Assembly: GCF_042683665.1 (NCBI RefSeq)
Contig: NZ_JBHUOO010000023.1
From: Leeuwenhoekiella polynyae
Lineage (GTDB): Bacteria; Bacteroidota; Bacteroidia; Flavobacteriales; Flavobacteriaceae
Direction: 5' to 3' (one strand)
DNA length: 64,000 nucleotides
The notes beneath the pieces are model-generated. The model searched no databases, was not told where the DNA came from, and was given only the letters and a program-made list of their open reading frames with translations. Below, piece after piece: positions 1 through 8,827 of the stretch; positions within the stretch are counted from its first letter, which is position 1, and the number at the start of each line of letters is the position of its first letter. Made by a program: the position numbers and the translations under genes.

Positions 1-40
1 GAGACTGATGGTCGGTCTTCCAAACAGGTTTTGCTTTCAT
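1..40 (-). CDS. possible 5' end of a gene cut by the window edge
   Basis: On the minus strand an ATG at 40 opens a reading frame of 13 codons (MKAKPVWKTDHQS) that runs off the window without a stop. It lies downstream of the terminator that closes the secG operon, so it would be a separate transcription unit. Too little is visible to name a family, and chance is possible. Confidence 0.25.
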   Translation of the reverse strand, partial: MKAKPVWKTDHQS

Positions 41-74
41 TCCATGAAATTAAAACATATTCAGAATAAATCCT

Positions 75-104
75 ATAAAAAAAGGCTGCCTTTTTAGACA
101 GCCT
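75..104 (-). terminator. Rho-independent terminator after secG
   Basis: A hairpin with arms AGGCTG (83-88) and CAGCCT (99-104) is followed, reading on the minus strand, by a run of T (A 77-83 on the plus strand). It lies about 30 nt after the secG stop codon and ends the minus-strand operon. Confidence 0.8.
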
Positions 105-134
105 CCTATAAATTGCGTATGACTAAATTGTCAT

Positions 135-482
135 TTATTCTTCTGTTGAGTCTGTCGCCGGGGCAGTTGCTGCAGGAGCAGGTGCTTCTTGAACAGGCAT
201 AATATTTTCTACATTTTCACCTTCGATAACTTTAGATTCATTTGAAGAACCTCCGCCAAAAATAGTTACGTTAGAAATTAAAATCAAAACCAATAATGCA
301 GTTGCAAGACCCCAGGTACTTTTATCTAGAAAATCACCGGTCTTTTTAACACCACCTATTTGTTGAGAACCGCCACCTCCAAAAGAAGAAGATAAACCAC
401 CACCTTTAGGGTTTTGAACCATAATTACAACGATAAGTAAAAAGGCTACAATTACGATTAAAACTAAAAATATAAAAAACAT
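135..482 (-). CDS. secG: preprotein translocase subunit SecG
   Basis: SecG is the small accessory subunit of the SecYEG channel in the inner membrane and assists SecA-driven protein export. The 115-residue product has the family layout: a first membrane helix at about residues 2-24, a Gly/Ser-rich loop containing NPKGGGLSSSFGGGG, and a second helix at about 57-75. The Ala/Pro-rich acidic tail (about 80-115) is typical of Bacteroidota SecG. It is the last gene of the minus-strand operon and is followed by a terminator. Confidence 0.93.
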   Translation of the reverse strand: MFFIFLVLIVIVAFLLIVVIMVQNPKGGGLSSSFGGGGSQQIGGVKKTGDFLDKSTWGLATALLVLILISNVTIFGGGSSNESKVIEGENVENIMPVQEAPAPAATAPATDSTEE

Positions 483-536
483 AGTTTTGACTTTATAAAA
501 TGCGGTTTTGAGTTTAGGCTTTTCCCGCTGTTTACT

Positions 537-1469
537 TTATTTATTTTCTTGCAATTTCTCTATTGCCCGAATTTGGTCTGCAAAGAAACCACTTTTTTCC
601 GGATATTTCAAACTTAAAATCCGATAAGCTTGTTTAGCTTTTGAAAAGTTTTTTTGCTCTACATAGACCCGAGCTAAGGTCTCTGTCATCAGGCTGTCGT
701 TGGGCTGAAAGCGATCTTCTAAGTTGGTCTTTTTAAAAGAAGAGTCTGGTGGACTCACTTTTATTTTGGGATTGCGCTCTATAAATTTATCAATAAGCTC
801 CAAACGACGCGTACGTTCCGGGTCATCATCTGTTTCGTAAGTAGTGCGTTCAGGAAGTGGTTTGTGTTCAATTTCCTGTTGTTTTAAAGCCTCATGGTTG
901 CTTTCTTTTTCTGCAACTTCTTCAGTGGTTTCGACTCTGTTGATTTTATTGAAAGAAGTTAGTTTTAACCATTCTCCAAATGAATGTGTTTCAGCTGGAT
1001 TAAAATCTAAAGGTTTACCGATTTGTAACTGCTCTTCTGCGTTAGCTTCTGGTGTGGTTTCAGGTTCTTCTGAAGCTTCTTTTGGTATAAAAAAGTCTTT
1101 AGATAAAACCTGATTGGCCTTTACCAACTCTTCGGCCTCCATATCAGCAGAAACATCTACGGCATCATAAACCGGCATATTGTGCAGGTAAGCTTCTTGA
1201 GATTTTATCTGCTGGCTGATGTCGCTTTGATTGAATATTTCAGAAGTAATAAAATCAAATAAAACCGTGCGGTCTTGTGTGTGTGCTGCGGTCTGTTTGA
1301 GCTGGTTGTTGTAAAGAAAACTGTCTTCGTTTTTCAAACCTTTTAATTGGAGCGCCCGAGCTGCCTGAAAAAAAGGAAACTCTTTTATAATCGTTTTTAG
1401 CTGAGTTGTCTGCTCTGGTGTAACACGATCCGGGTGTTCTAAAAGGGATGTAAACGTCTTAGTATTCAT
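537..1469 (-). CDS. TPR-like hypothetical protein
   Basis: The product is a 310-residue acidic, soluble protein without signal peptide or membrane helix. The N-terminal ~80 residues and the C-terminal ~55 residues (DSLMTETLARVYVEQ, then a helix pair around KAKQAYRILSLKYPEK) look like tetratricopeptide helices. The middle (about 115-235) is Glu-rich and probably disordered. The start codon directly abuts the lptE stop, so the two are translated as neighbours in one operon. A link to envelope biogenesis is inferred only from position between lptE and secG. Confidence 0.75.
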   Translation of the reverse strand: MNTKTFTSLLEHPDRVTPEQTTQLKTIIKEFPFFQAARALQLKGLKNEDSFLYNNQLKQTAAHTQDRTVLFDFITSEIFNQSDISQQIKSQEAYLHNMPVYDAVDVSADMEAEELVKANQVLSKDFFIPKEASEEPETTPEANAEEQLQIGKPLDFNPAETHSFGEWLKLTSFNKINRVETTEEVAEKESNHEALKQQEIEHKPLPERTTYETDDDPERTRRLELIDKFIERNPKIKVSPPDSSFKKTNLEDRFQPNDSLMTETLARVYVEQKNFSKAKQAYRILSLKYPEKSGFFADQIRAIEKLQENK

Positions 1470-1985
1470 TTACCAGTTAGCTAAAGATTCCTGAAAAATA
1501 TCTTGTGTGATTCGCTCGTAAATTTCTTCTATCGCACCATCTAAAACGGCTCCCACAGGCTGCGCAGTACCCGCAATATCTACAAAGAATGAAAAACGTT
1601 TTTCAAAATCTGCGCTACCGTCTGTTATGGTTTTGTTTGTAAATCGACATAGAATTACAATGGTAATGCGGTTCTGAGCAGCGACGTTATCAGAGGTAGC
1701 GGTTTGTGGAGCGATGTAATAATCTACAATTTCGCCCTCATAAATTAGATCTGCATTGGCAGCATTTGTAGCCAGATTTAAGCTGGTTTGATTCTGAATT
1801 AAATCAGATAGAGCAAATGTAAATCTACGGTCAATCCCCGGCTCTACAATAGGAGCGTTATTCTGAAAATAGCTTACGTAATACGACTCAGCGCTACCTA
1901 TGTCTGCGCCAGTAAACGAGTAGAAGCCACAACTATTAAAGCATATAAAGCTAAAAAATAAAAGTACGATTTGAAGTTTTTTCAT
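1470..1985 (-). CDS. lptE: LPS assembly lipoprotein LptE
   Basis: LptE is the outer-membrane lipoprotein that plugs the LptD barrel and helps insert lipopolysaccharide. The 171-residue product begins with a lipoprotein signal ending ICFNSC (Cys at 19), followed by the GFYSFTGA start typical of Bacteroidota LptE. The mature protein contains the beta-rich LptE fold (about 30-165). It lies between the sigma-54 activator gene and the TPR-like gene, a conserved flavobacterial order. Assignment rests on signal, size and context, since LptE sequences are poorly conserved. Confidence 0.85.
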   Translation of the reverse strand: MKKLQIVLLFFSFICFNSCGFYSFTGADIGSAESYYVSYFQNNAPIVEPGIDRRFTFALSDLIQNQTSLNLATNAANADLIYEGEIVDYYIAPQTATSDNVAAQNRITIVILCRFTNKTITDGSADFEKRFSFFVDIAGTAQPVGAVLDGAIEEIYERITQDIFQESLANW

Positions 1986-2033
1986 ATTGAATAAGTGGTG
2001 TCTTTTAAACGCAGCAAGCTGTCTGGCATTGCG

Positions 2034-3293
2034 TTACAAATCGTATTGTTTGATTTTTCTATATAAGGTGCGCTCGCTGATGCCTAATTCTTTAGCAGCT
2101 GCCTTGCGTTTCCCACTGTGGCGCTCCAGAGATTTTTCGATCAATTCAAGTTCTTTTTCTTGTAAAGAGAGCGTTTCTTCTTCCTCAACATCTTCCGCAA
2201 AATGGTATTTGTCTGCCATCTGAGAGTTGCTTACCACAGACTCTTCTGGTAATTGCAATACCTCGGTGATGTCTTCTGCACTTTCGTAAGCATCAGAATC
2301 ATCTTCGCTATAAATCTTCTTGATCAGTGATTTATTTTCTTCCTTAACTGAAGCATTATTGCCATTTTCCATCAACTCAAGGGTGAGTTTCTTCAAGTCG
2401 TTCAAGTCACTTTTCATGTCAAAAAGTACTTTGTAAAGAATTTCGCGCTCACTGCTAAAATCGCTTTCGCTCTTTTTAGTTTGTCCTACTACAGCCGGTA
2501 AATTAGAACCGGTATCCGGCAAATAAGCTCTTAATTTTTCTGCGGAAATCTGGCGCGTTTGCTCGAGTACAGAAATTTGCTCAGCAACGTTACGCAACTG
2601 TCTTATGTTACCAGACCAGCGGAATTTCAACAGAACATTTACTGCATCATCATCGAGGCGAATGGTGGGCATTTTATACTTATTGGCAAAGTCTGAAGCA
2701 AATTTTCTAAACAATAAATGAATATCATTTTTACGATCGCGCAAGGGCGGAAGGTTGATCTCTACCGTGCTTAAACGGTAATACAGATCCTCTCTAAAGC
2801 GCTCTTTCTGGATGGCATCAAACATTTTTACGTTTGTTGCAGCCACAATGCGAACATCGGTCTTTTGTGTTTTAGACGAACCTACTTTTAAAAATTCGCC
2901 GTTTTCTAATACACGCAGTAAACGAACCTGAGTGGGTAGCGGCAATTCACCAACTTCATCCAAAAAAATGGTTCCACCATCAGCCTCTTCAAAATAACCA
3001 CTTCGCGTTGATGTTGCTCCGGTAAAAGCACCTTTTTCGTGACCAAAAAGCTCACTGTCTATTGTTCCTTCAGGAATGGCACCACAGTTAACAGCAATAT
3101 ATTTATTGTGTTTGCGGTGTGATAAGGAGTGAATAATACGCGGAATACTCTCTTTACCCACACCACTTTCTCCGGTAACTAATACAGAAATATCGGTAGG
3201 TGCAACCTGTATAGCTTTCTCAATAGAGCGGTTGAGTTTAGGATCGTCTCCAATAATCCCAAAACGTTGTTTAATAGCGTGAACTGATTCCAT
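2034..3293 (-). CDS. sigma-54-dependent AAA+ transcriptional activator
   Basis: This enhancer-binding protein would remodel RNA polymerase holoenzyme carrying sigma-54. It has no N-terminal receiver domain, so the AAA+ domain starts almost at once: Walker A GESGVGKE (41-48), the sigma-54-contacting GAFTGA loop (88-93) and Walker B FLDE (110-113). A long acidic linker (about 265-370) precedes a C-terminal Fis-type helix-turn-helix (RKAAAKELGISERTLYRKI). The length is 419 residues. It is co-oriented with miaB upstream (9 nt gap) and lptE downstream. The absence of a sensing domain suggests control by level or by a partner protein; target genes are unknown. Confidence 0.88.
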   Translation of the reverse strand: MESVHAIKQRFGIIGDDPKLNRSIEKAIQVAPTDISVLVTGESGVGKESIPRIIHSLSHRKHNKYIAVNCGAIPEGTIDSELFGHEKGAFTGATSTRSGYFEEADGGTIFLDEVGELPLPTQVRLLRVLENGEFLKVGSSKTQKTDVRIVAATNVKMFDAIQKERFREDLYYRLSTVEINLPPLRDRKNDIHLLFRKFASDFANKYKMPTIRLDDDAVNVLLKFRWSGNIRQLRNVAEQISVLEQTRQISAEKLRAYLPDTGSNLPAVVGQTKKSESDFSSEREILYKVLFDMKSDLNDLKKLTLELMENGNNASVKEENKSLIKKIYSEDDSDAYESAEDITEVLQLPEESVVSNSQMADKYHFAEDVEEEETLSLQEKELELIEKSLERHSGKRKAAAKELGISERTLYRKIKQYDL

Positions 3294-3302
3294 TCTAATT
3301 GA

Positions 3303-4748
3303 TTAATTATTTTCAGAATAACCTATAGCTTTACCTAAAAGGGTAGATTTTGTGCAGTCTTTAATTTCTACATTAACAAAGTCACCTACTTTATAATCTT
3401 CTTTTGGAAAGACTGCTACGGTATTTTGAGAGGTGCGACCAGACCATTCGGCGTCACTTTTCTTAGATTCTTTTTCGATAAGGACTTCAACAATTTTACC
3501 CACCTGTTTTTGCGTGTTGTAATGAGAGTGTTCTAGTTGAAGAGCGATCACTTCTGCTAAACGGCGTTTTTTTACATCTAGAGGGATGTCATCCTCAAGT
3601 TTTCGAGCAGCCATAGTTCCCGGGCGTTCACTATACGCAAACATAAATCCAAAGTCATACTTCACATACTCCATTAAACTCAAGGTGTCTTGATGATCTT
3701 CTTCGGTCTCGGTTGGGAAGCCGGTGATCATATCTTGAGAGATCGCACAGTCTGGCATAATCTCTCTAATATTATCTATCAATTCAAAATATTCCTGACG
3801 CGTGTGCAGGCGATTCATTTCTTTAAGAATACGATCGCTACCGCTTTGCACCGGTAAGTGAATGTATTTGCAGATATTAGGATACTTTGCCATTGTTCTA
3901 ATCACATCGAGCGTCATATCCTGAGGATTAGAAGTAGAAAAACGAATACGCATTTTAGGTTGAGCTTCGGCAACAAGACTTAACAATCGTGAGAAATCTA
4001 CAGCAGTAGCTTTTGCCATAGCACTGGCTTTCTCAAAATCTTTTTTGAGACCGCCACCATACCATAAATAACTGTCAACGTTTTGACCCAAAAGGGTGAT
4101 TTCTTTAAAACCTTTTGCAGCTAGATCATTTACCTCTTCTACAATGCTTTGCGGATCTCTGCTGCGTTCCCGTCCTCTTGTGAAAGGTACTACGCAGAAT
4201 GTACACATATTGTCACAACCGCGGGTAATGCTTACAAATGCGGTAACCCCATTACTTTGTAGGCGTACTGGTGAGACATCACCGTAAGTTTCTTCTTTAG
4301 ATAGAATCACATTGATCGCGTCGCGACCTTCTTCGACCTCGTCTAATAAATTAGGTAAGTCTTTATAAGCGTCAGGACCAACTACAAGGTCAACGATTTT
4401 TTCTTCTTCTAGAAATTTACTTTTTAAACGTTCTGCCATACAGCCCAGAACACCCACTTTCATTTTAGGGTTATCTTTTTTAACGGCATTGTATTTCTCT
4501 AAACGCTTGCGAACTGTTTGTTCTGCTTTGTCTCTGATAGAACAGGTGTTTACCAGAACCAGATCTGCATCTTCAAGTGAAGTTGTAGTATTGTATCCTT
4601 GATTGGCAAGTATAGATGCTACAATCTCGCTATCGCTAAAGTTCATCTGGCAACCATAACTTTCTATAAACAGCTTTTTAGTGTTTGTAGTTTGTGGTTC
4701 GAGAACCAAAGCTTCTCCTTGCTTGTTTTCGTCAATTATCTTCTCCAT
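3303..4748 (-). CDS. miaB: tRNA methylthiotransferase MiaB
   Basis: MiaB is a radical-SAM enzyme that converts i6A37 of tRNAs to ms2i6A37. The 481-residue product shows the N-terminal UPF0004 domain with cluster cysteines C33 (YGCQMN), C69 and C103 (LGCMAERL), the radical-SAM motif RGCDNMCTFC (C178, C182, C185), and a C-terminal TRAM domain (about 410-480). The size agrees with the family. It is the first gene of the minus-strand operon. The 279-bp gap to topA separates two divergent units. Confidence 0.95.
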   Translation of the reverse strand: MEKIIDENKQGEALVLEPQTTNTKKLFIESYGCQMNFSDSEIVASILANQGYNTTTSLEDADLVLVNTCSIRDKAEQTVRKRLEKYNAVKKDNPKMKVGVLGCMAERLKSKFLEEEKIVDLVVGPDAYKDLPNLLDEVEEGRDAINVILSKEETYGDVSPVRLQSNGVTAFVSITRGCDNMCTFCVVPFTRGRERSRDPQSIVEEVNDLAAKGFKEITLLGQNVDSYLWYGGGLKKDFEKASAMAKATAVDFSRLLSLVAEAQPKMRIRFSTSNPQDMTLDVIRTMAKYPNICKYIHLPVQSGSDRILKEMNRLHTRQEYFELIDNIREIMPDCAISQDMITGFPTETEEDHQDTLSLMEYVKYDFGFMFAYSERPGTMAARKLEDDIPLDVKKRRLAEVIALQLEHSHYNTQKQVGKIVEVLIEKESKKSDAEWSGRTSQNTVAVFPKEDYKVGDFVNVEIKDCTKSTLLGKAIGYSENN

Positions 4749-4952
4749 AATACGTACTGCTACCTAAAAATAGTGCGCAAAGATACGATTAACAGATGTT
4801 GTGACAAAGTGTCATTAGGGTGAAATTAAAAAAGGATTTTTCGAATTTTAAGATATAATTAATGACAGAATAAACCGCTAGGAGCGGGGGCTTTAAACAG
4901 GATTTCTGTAGGGTCGTTATAGCTTTGTAGGTCTCAATAATAAATTTTCTAC

Positions 4953-4960
4953 TACTTTTG
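4953..4960 (+). promoter_or_regulatory. putative -7 promoter element for topA
   Basis: TACTTTTG matches the Bacteroidota -7 consensus TAnnTTTG. A TTTG at 4924-4927 could be the -33 element, although the spacing of about 25 nt is longer than usual. It lies 68 nt upstream of the topA start in the divergent miaB-topA gap. Confidence 0.55.
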
Positions 4961-5027
4961 CGAATCTAAAGTCAGAATAACGTAGACTTGTCGAGGTCTA
5001 TTTAGGGCAAATTTTCAAAAAAGCAAT

Positions 5028-7550
5028 ATGGCAAAAAATCTGGTAATTGTTGAGTCACCTGCAAAGGCAAAAACTATAGAGAAATTTCTTGGGAAAGATT
5101 ATAAGGTAGAAAGTAGTTTTGGTCACATTGCAGATTTACCAACAAAAGAACTTGGAGTAGATGTAGAAGGTGATTTTTCGCCCAAATATATAGTTAACAA
5201 AGACAAGAAATCAGTTGTAAAAAAGCTGAGAGATTTAGCAAATAAAGCTGAGACAGTATGGCTTGCGAGTGATGAGGACCGGGAAGGAGAAGCAATTGCC
5301 TGGCATTTAGCCGAAGAGTTGAAGCTTGATAAGTCTAAAACAAAAAGAATTGTTTTTTCTGAAATTACAAAGAAGGCAATTTTAAAAGCTATTGAAAGTC
5401 CGCGTGACATAGATTACAACTTGGTTAATGCGCAGCAAGCGCGTCGCGTTTTAGATAGATTAGTAGGGTATGAGATTTCTCCGGTTCTTTGGAGAAAAGT
5501 TAAAGGAGGTCTTTCTGCAGGTCGTGTGCAGTCGGTTTCTGTAAGGCTTATTGTGGAGCGTGAGCGGGAGATACAAGCATTCAATACAGAAGATTATTTT
5601 AGAGTAGATGCTGAATTTGCTAATGCAGGGGGTAAAACCTTAAAAGCAAAGCTTCCGAAAAATTTAGATACTAAGAAAGAGGCAGAGGAATTTCTAGAAG
5701 CTAATACCGATGCAACTTTTAAGGTTGAAGCTTTAACGACTAAACCTGCTAAGAAAAATCCGGCACCGCCGTTTACGACTTCAACTTTACAACAGGAAGC
5801 AGCGCGTAAATTATACTTTTCGGTGAGCAAGACCATGAATATGGCTCAGCGATTATATGAAGCGGGACTTATTACCTATATGAGAACTGATAGTGTGAAT
5901 CTTTCTCAGGATGCTAAACAAGGAGCAGCAAACGAGATTATTTCGGCGTATGGAGAGAAATACCATCAAGAGCGTAATTATAAAGGTAAGAGTAAAGGGG
6001 CTCAGGAAGCTCACGAAGCGATAAGGCCTACAGATTTTAGTAAACATAGTGTAAATATAGATCGCGATCAGGCTCGTTTATACGAGTTGATTTGGAAACG
6101 TGCGATTGCTTCTCAAATGAGTGAGGCTAAGCTAGAGCGAACGAATGTGCAGATTGCTTCTTCAAAGCATCCTTCTAATTTCACGGCAAATGGTGAGGTG
6201 ATCAAATTTGATGGTTTCTTAAAAGTGTATCTGGAAGGAACTGATGATGAGGATCAGGAAGAAAGCGGAATTCTACCTCCATTAAAAGAAGGAGAGGCTT
6301 TAGATAATCTTTGGATAACCGCAACAGAGCGTTTTACAAGAGCGCCTTATCGGTATACTGAAGCATCTTTGGTAAAGAAATTAGAAGAGTTAGGTATTGG
6401 ACGACCGTCAACATATGCGCCTACAATTACTACTATTCAGAATAGAAAGTATATTGAAAAAGGAAATGTAGACGGGGTAGAGCGAGAATACGACTTGCTG
6501 ACTTTGAAAAAAGGAGCGGTAAAAGCTGAAAAGCTTACTGAAAAAGTAGGCTCGGATAAAGGGAAACTCGTGCCTACCGATGTAGGTATGGTAGTGAATG
6601 ACTTCTTGGTCAATCACTTTGAAAATATTTTAGACTACAACTTTACAGCAAAAGTCGAAGAGAATTTTGATGAGATTGCTGAAGGGAATGAGGAGTGGAC
6701 TAAGATGATGAAAGATTTTTATAAAGACTTTCATCCACAAGTAAAAGATGTTGCTGAAAATGCTGAGCGTGAAGTGGGGGAGCGTGTTTTGGGTACAGAC
6801 CCTAAAACAGGAAAGCCTGTAAGTGTGCGTTTAGGCAAATACGGAGCAATGGTGCAGATAGGTTCCGTAGAAGATGAGGAGAAGCCTCAGTTTGCAGGGT
6901 TATTACCAGATCAACAATTGGAAAGTATCACTTTTGAAGAAGCAATGGATTTGTTTAAGCTTCCTCGTGATTTAGGAGAATTTGAAGGGGAGCAGGTTCA
7001 GGTAAATAATGGGCGTTTTGGTCCTTATGTGAAATTCGGTAAAGCCTATGTTTCTTTGCCTAAAGGAAGAGATCCTCTTGAAGTAGAATACGATGAAGCT
7101 GTAGAATATATTAAGGAGAAGCAAAAAGCAGATGCTCCTATCTATCATTATGAAGATTTACCTGTGCAAAAAGGAGTGGGCCGTTTTGGTCCTTATCTAA
7201 AGTGGAACGGTATTTTTATCAATGTCAATAAAAAGTACGACTTTGATAATCTTTCAGATGAAGATATTGTTCAGTTAATTGAAGATAAAAAGCAAAAAGA
7301 GCGCGAGAAGGTTATTCACAATTTTGAAGAAGAAGGAATACGTGTTGAAAAAGCGCGTTGGGGACGTTCTAATATTATAAAAGGGAAAGTAAAAATAGAA
7401 TTGCCTAAAACGGTAGATGCGCAAAAGCTCACTTTAGAAGAGGTGAAAGATATTTTAGAAAAACAAGGTCCGAAGCCTAAGAAAAAAGCGGCTAAAAAAA
7501 CTACAGCCAAAAAAGCAACTCGAAAAAAAACAACAGCAAAAAAGAAGTAA
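5028..7550 (+). CDS. topA: DNA topoisomerase I (type IA)
   Basis: This enzyme relaxes negative supercoils by single-strand passage. The N-terminal TOPRIM domain starts KNLVIVESPAKAKTIEKFLG with the metal site DEDREGE (82-88). The catalytic tyrosine is Y284 in TYMRTDSVN. C-terminal repeats of the GRFGPYVK type (about 640-760) replace zinc fingers as in other Bacteroidota. The last ~30 residues are a Lys/Ala/Thr-rich tail, probably for DNA binding. At 840 residues it is of normal size. The next gene starts 3 nt after its stop. Confidence 0.96.
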   Translation: MAKNLVIVESPAKAKTIEKFLGKDYKVESSFGHIADLPTKELGVDVEGDFSPKYIVNKDKKSVVKKLRDLANKAETVWLASDEDREGEAIAWHLAEELKLDKSKTKRIVFSEITKKAILKAIESPRDIDYNLVNAQQARRVLDRLVGYEISPVLWRKVKGGLSAGRVQSVSVRLIVEREREIQAFNTEDYFRVDAEFANAGGKTLKAKLPKNLDTKKEAEEFLEANTDATFKVEALTTKPAKKNPAPPFTTSTLQQEAARKLYFSVSKTMNMAQRLYEAGLITYMRTDSVNLSQDAKQGAANEIISAYGEKYHQERNYKGKSKGAQEAHEAIRPTDFSKHSVNIDRDQARLYELIWKRAIASQMSEAKLERTNVQIASSKHPSNFTANGEVIKFDGFLKVYLEGTDDEDQEESGILPPLKEGEALDNLWITATERFTRAPYRYTEASLVKKLEELGIGRPSTYAPTITTIQNRKYIEKGNVDGVEREYDLLTLKKGAVKAEKLTEKVGSDKGKLVPTDVGMVVNDFLVNHFENILDYNFTAKVEENFDEIAEGNEEWTKMMKDFYKDFHPQVKDVAENAEREVGERVLGTDPKTGKPVSVRLGKYGAMVQIGSVEDEEKPQFAGLLPDQQLESITFEEAMDLFKLPRDLGEFEGEQVQVNNGRFGPYVKFGKAYVSLPKGRDPLEVEYDEAVEYIKEKQKADAPIYHYEDLPVQKGVGRFGPYLKWNGIFINVNKKYDFDNLSDEDIVQLIEDKKQKEREKVIHNFEEEGIRVEKARWGRSNIIKGKVKIELPKTVDAQKLTLEEVKDILEKQGPKPKKKAAKKTTAKKATRKKTTAKKK

Positions 7551-7553
7551 TTC

Positions 7554-8720
7554 ATGGCATTTGAAAATTTACTTCCGGTATCTGACGCAGTGATTGCTCA
7601 CGCCGCTTTATTGCACGAACAAAGTTTGTTTTCACAGATTAAAATTCACTCTCGTCAAGATGGTTTGCCGGAGCTGGTAGAGCTGCAGATAGCCATTATT
7701 GGAGTTCGGGAAAATCGAGGGGCGGTAGATCAAATTGATATTCCTGTAGATTTTACTTCGGTACGTAAAGCATTATACAAATTATTTCCGGGTAATTGGC
7801 ATACAACAATTGGTGATTTGGGTGATTTAGATGCGGGTGAAAGTATTTCAGATACCGTATATGCTTTAAGGTCTATAGTTGCTCAACTGGTTAAAAACGA
7901 TATCATCCCTGTGATTTTAGGAGGTACTCAGGATTTAACGTATGCGCTGTATCGTGCTTACGATGAATTGGATCAGATGGTGAACCTGGTAAATGTAGAT
8001 GGTGATTTTGACTTGGGAGATAGTAGCTTGCCCATGACAAATAAGTCATTTGTCGGAAAAATCATCGTCGACCAGCCTTATAATCTTTTTAATTATTCCA
8101 GTTTAGCATATCAAACCTATTACAACAGTCAGGAGGAAATAGACCTGATGGAAAAGTTGTTCTTTGACTCATTTAGGTTGGGTAATATTACTTCAGATTT
8201 GAGTAGTGTTGAGCCCGTTATGCGAGATGCAGATGTAGTGAGTTTAGATCTTTCTGCTTTACAGGCTGAGGTTTTGGGTTACATGCATCCTGAACATGTA
8301 AATGGTTTGAATGGTAGGGAGGCATGCGCTATAACACGTTATGCGGGATTGAGTGATCGTGTGAGTGTTTTTGGGATTTTTGAATATGTTTTGGCAGGCC
8401 GAACCGAGACTGCAGCTGCATTAGTGGCGCAGCTTATTTGGTACTTTATTGAGGGGGTAAACTACCGCATAAAAGAGTCGCTTACAGATCGGGATACAGA
8501 ATTTTTGCACTATAGCGTACCTGTTGAAGATGAGCTTTTAAGCTTTTACAAGAGTACAAAGTCTGAAAGATGGTGGATTGAGATTCCTTTCTTGGAGGGT
8601 GCTAATAATAAATTAAAACGACACACGTTATTACCTTGCACACAAGCAGATTACGTAAACGCTTGTAATCAGGAGATTCCCGAGCGTTGGTATAAGGCAA
8701 AGCGTAAGAATGAAATATAA
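7554..8720 (+). CDS. arginase/formimidoylglutamase-fold protein, metal site degenerate
   Basis: The 388-residue product is the protein usually annotated as formimidoylglutamase upstream of gldK in flavobacteria. It keeps the ureohydrolase scaffold motifs but not the metal ligands. GGTQD (123-127) has Gln where arginases have His. NVDGDFDL (147-154) replaces the DAHxD motif. SLDLSA (230-235) has Ser where the second Asp of DxD belongs. Catalysis as a Mn-dependent ureohydrolase is therefore doubtful. It starts 3 nt after topA. A link to gliding is suggested only by its place next to gldK. Confidence 0.8.
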   Translation: MAFENLLPVSDAVIAHAALLHEQSLFSQIKIHSRQDGLPELVELQIAIIGVRENRGAVDQIDIPVDFTSVRKALYKLFPGNWHTTIGDLGDLDAGESISDTVYALRSIVAQLVKNDIIPVILGGTQDLTYALYRAYDELDQMVNLVNVDGDFDLGDSSLPMTNKSFVGKIIVDQPYNLFNYSSLAYQTYYNSQEEIDLMEKLFFDSFRLGNITSDLSSVEPVMRDADVVSLDLSALQAEVLGYMHPEHVNGLNGREACAITRYAGLSDRVSVFGIFEYVLAGRTETAAALVAQLIWYFIEGVNYRIKESLTDRDTEFLHYSVPVEDELLSFYKSTKSERWWIEIPFLEGANNKLKRHTLLPCTQADYVNACNQEIPERWYKAKRKNEI

Positions 8721-8763
8721 TTAACAAAACTTTTTGGGTTTGAATGTTATTTTTATCAAAAAA

Positions 8764-8794
8764 TTGCTTTTTAGCATTTTTATAGATAGGTTTA
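8764..8794 (+). promoter_or_regulatory. putative promoter of the gldKLMN operon
   Basis: TTG at 8764-8766 and TAGGTTTA at 8787-8794 are separated by 20 nt. This is the Bacteroidota -33/-7 arrangement with one mismatch to TAnnTTTG. It lies 34 nt upstream of gldK in a 107-bp gap. Confidence 0.5.
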
Positions 8795-8827
8795 CTGTCT
8801 CAAATCTAGATTTAACCTAATTTACCT

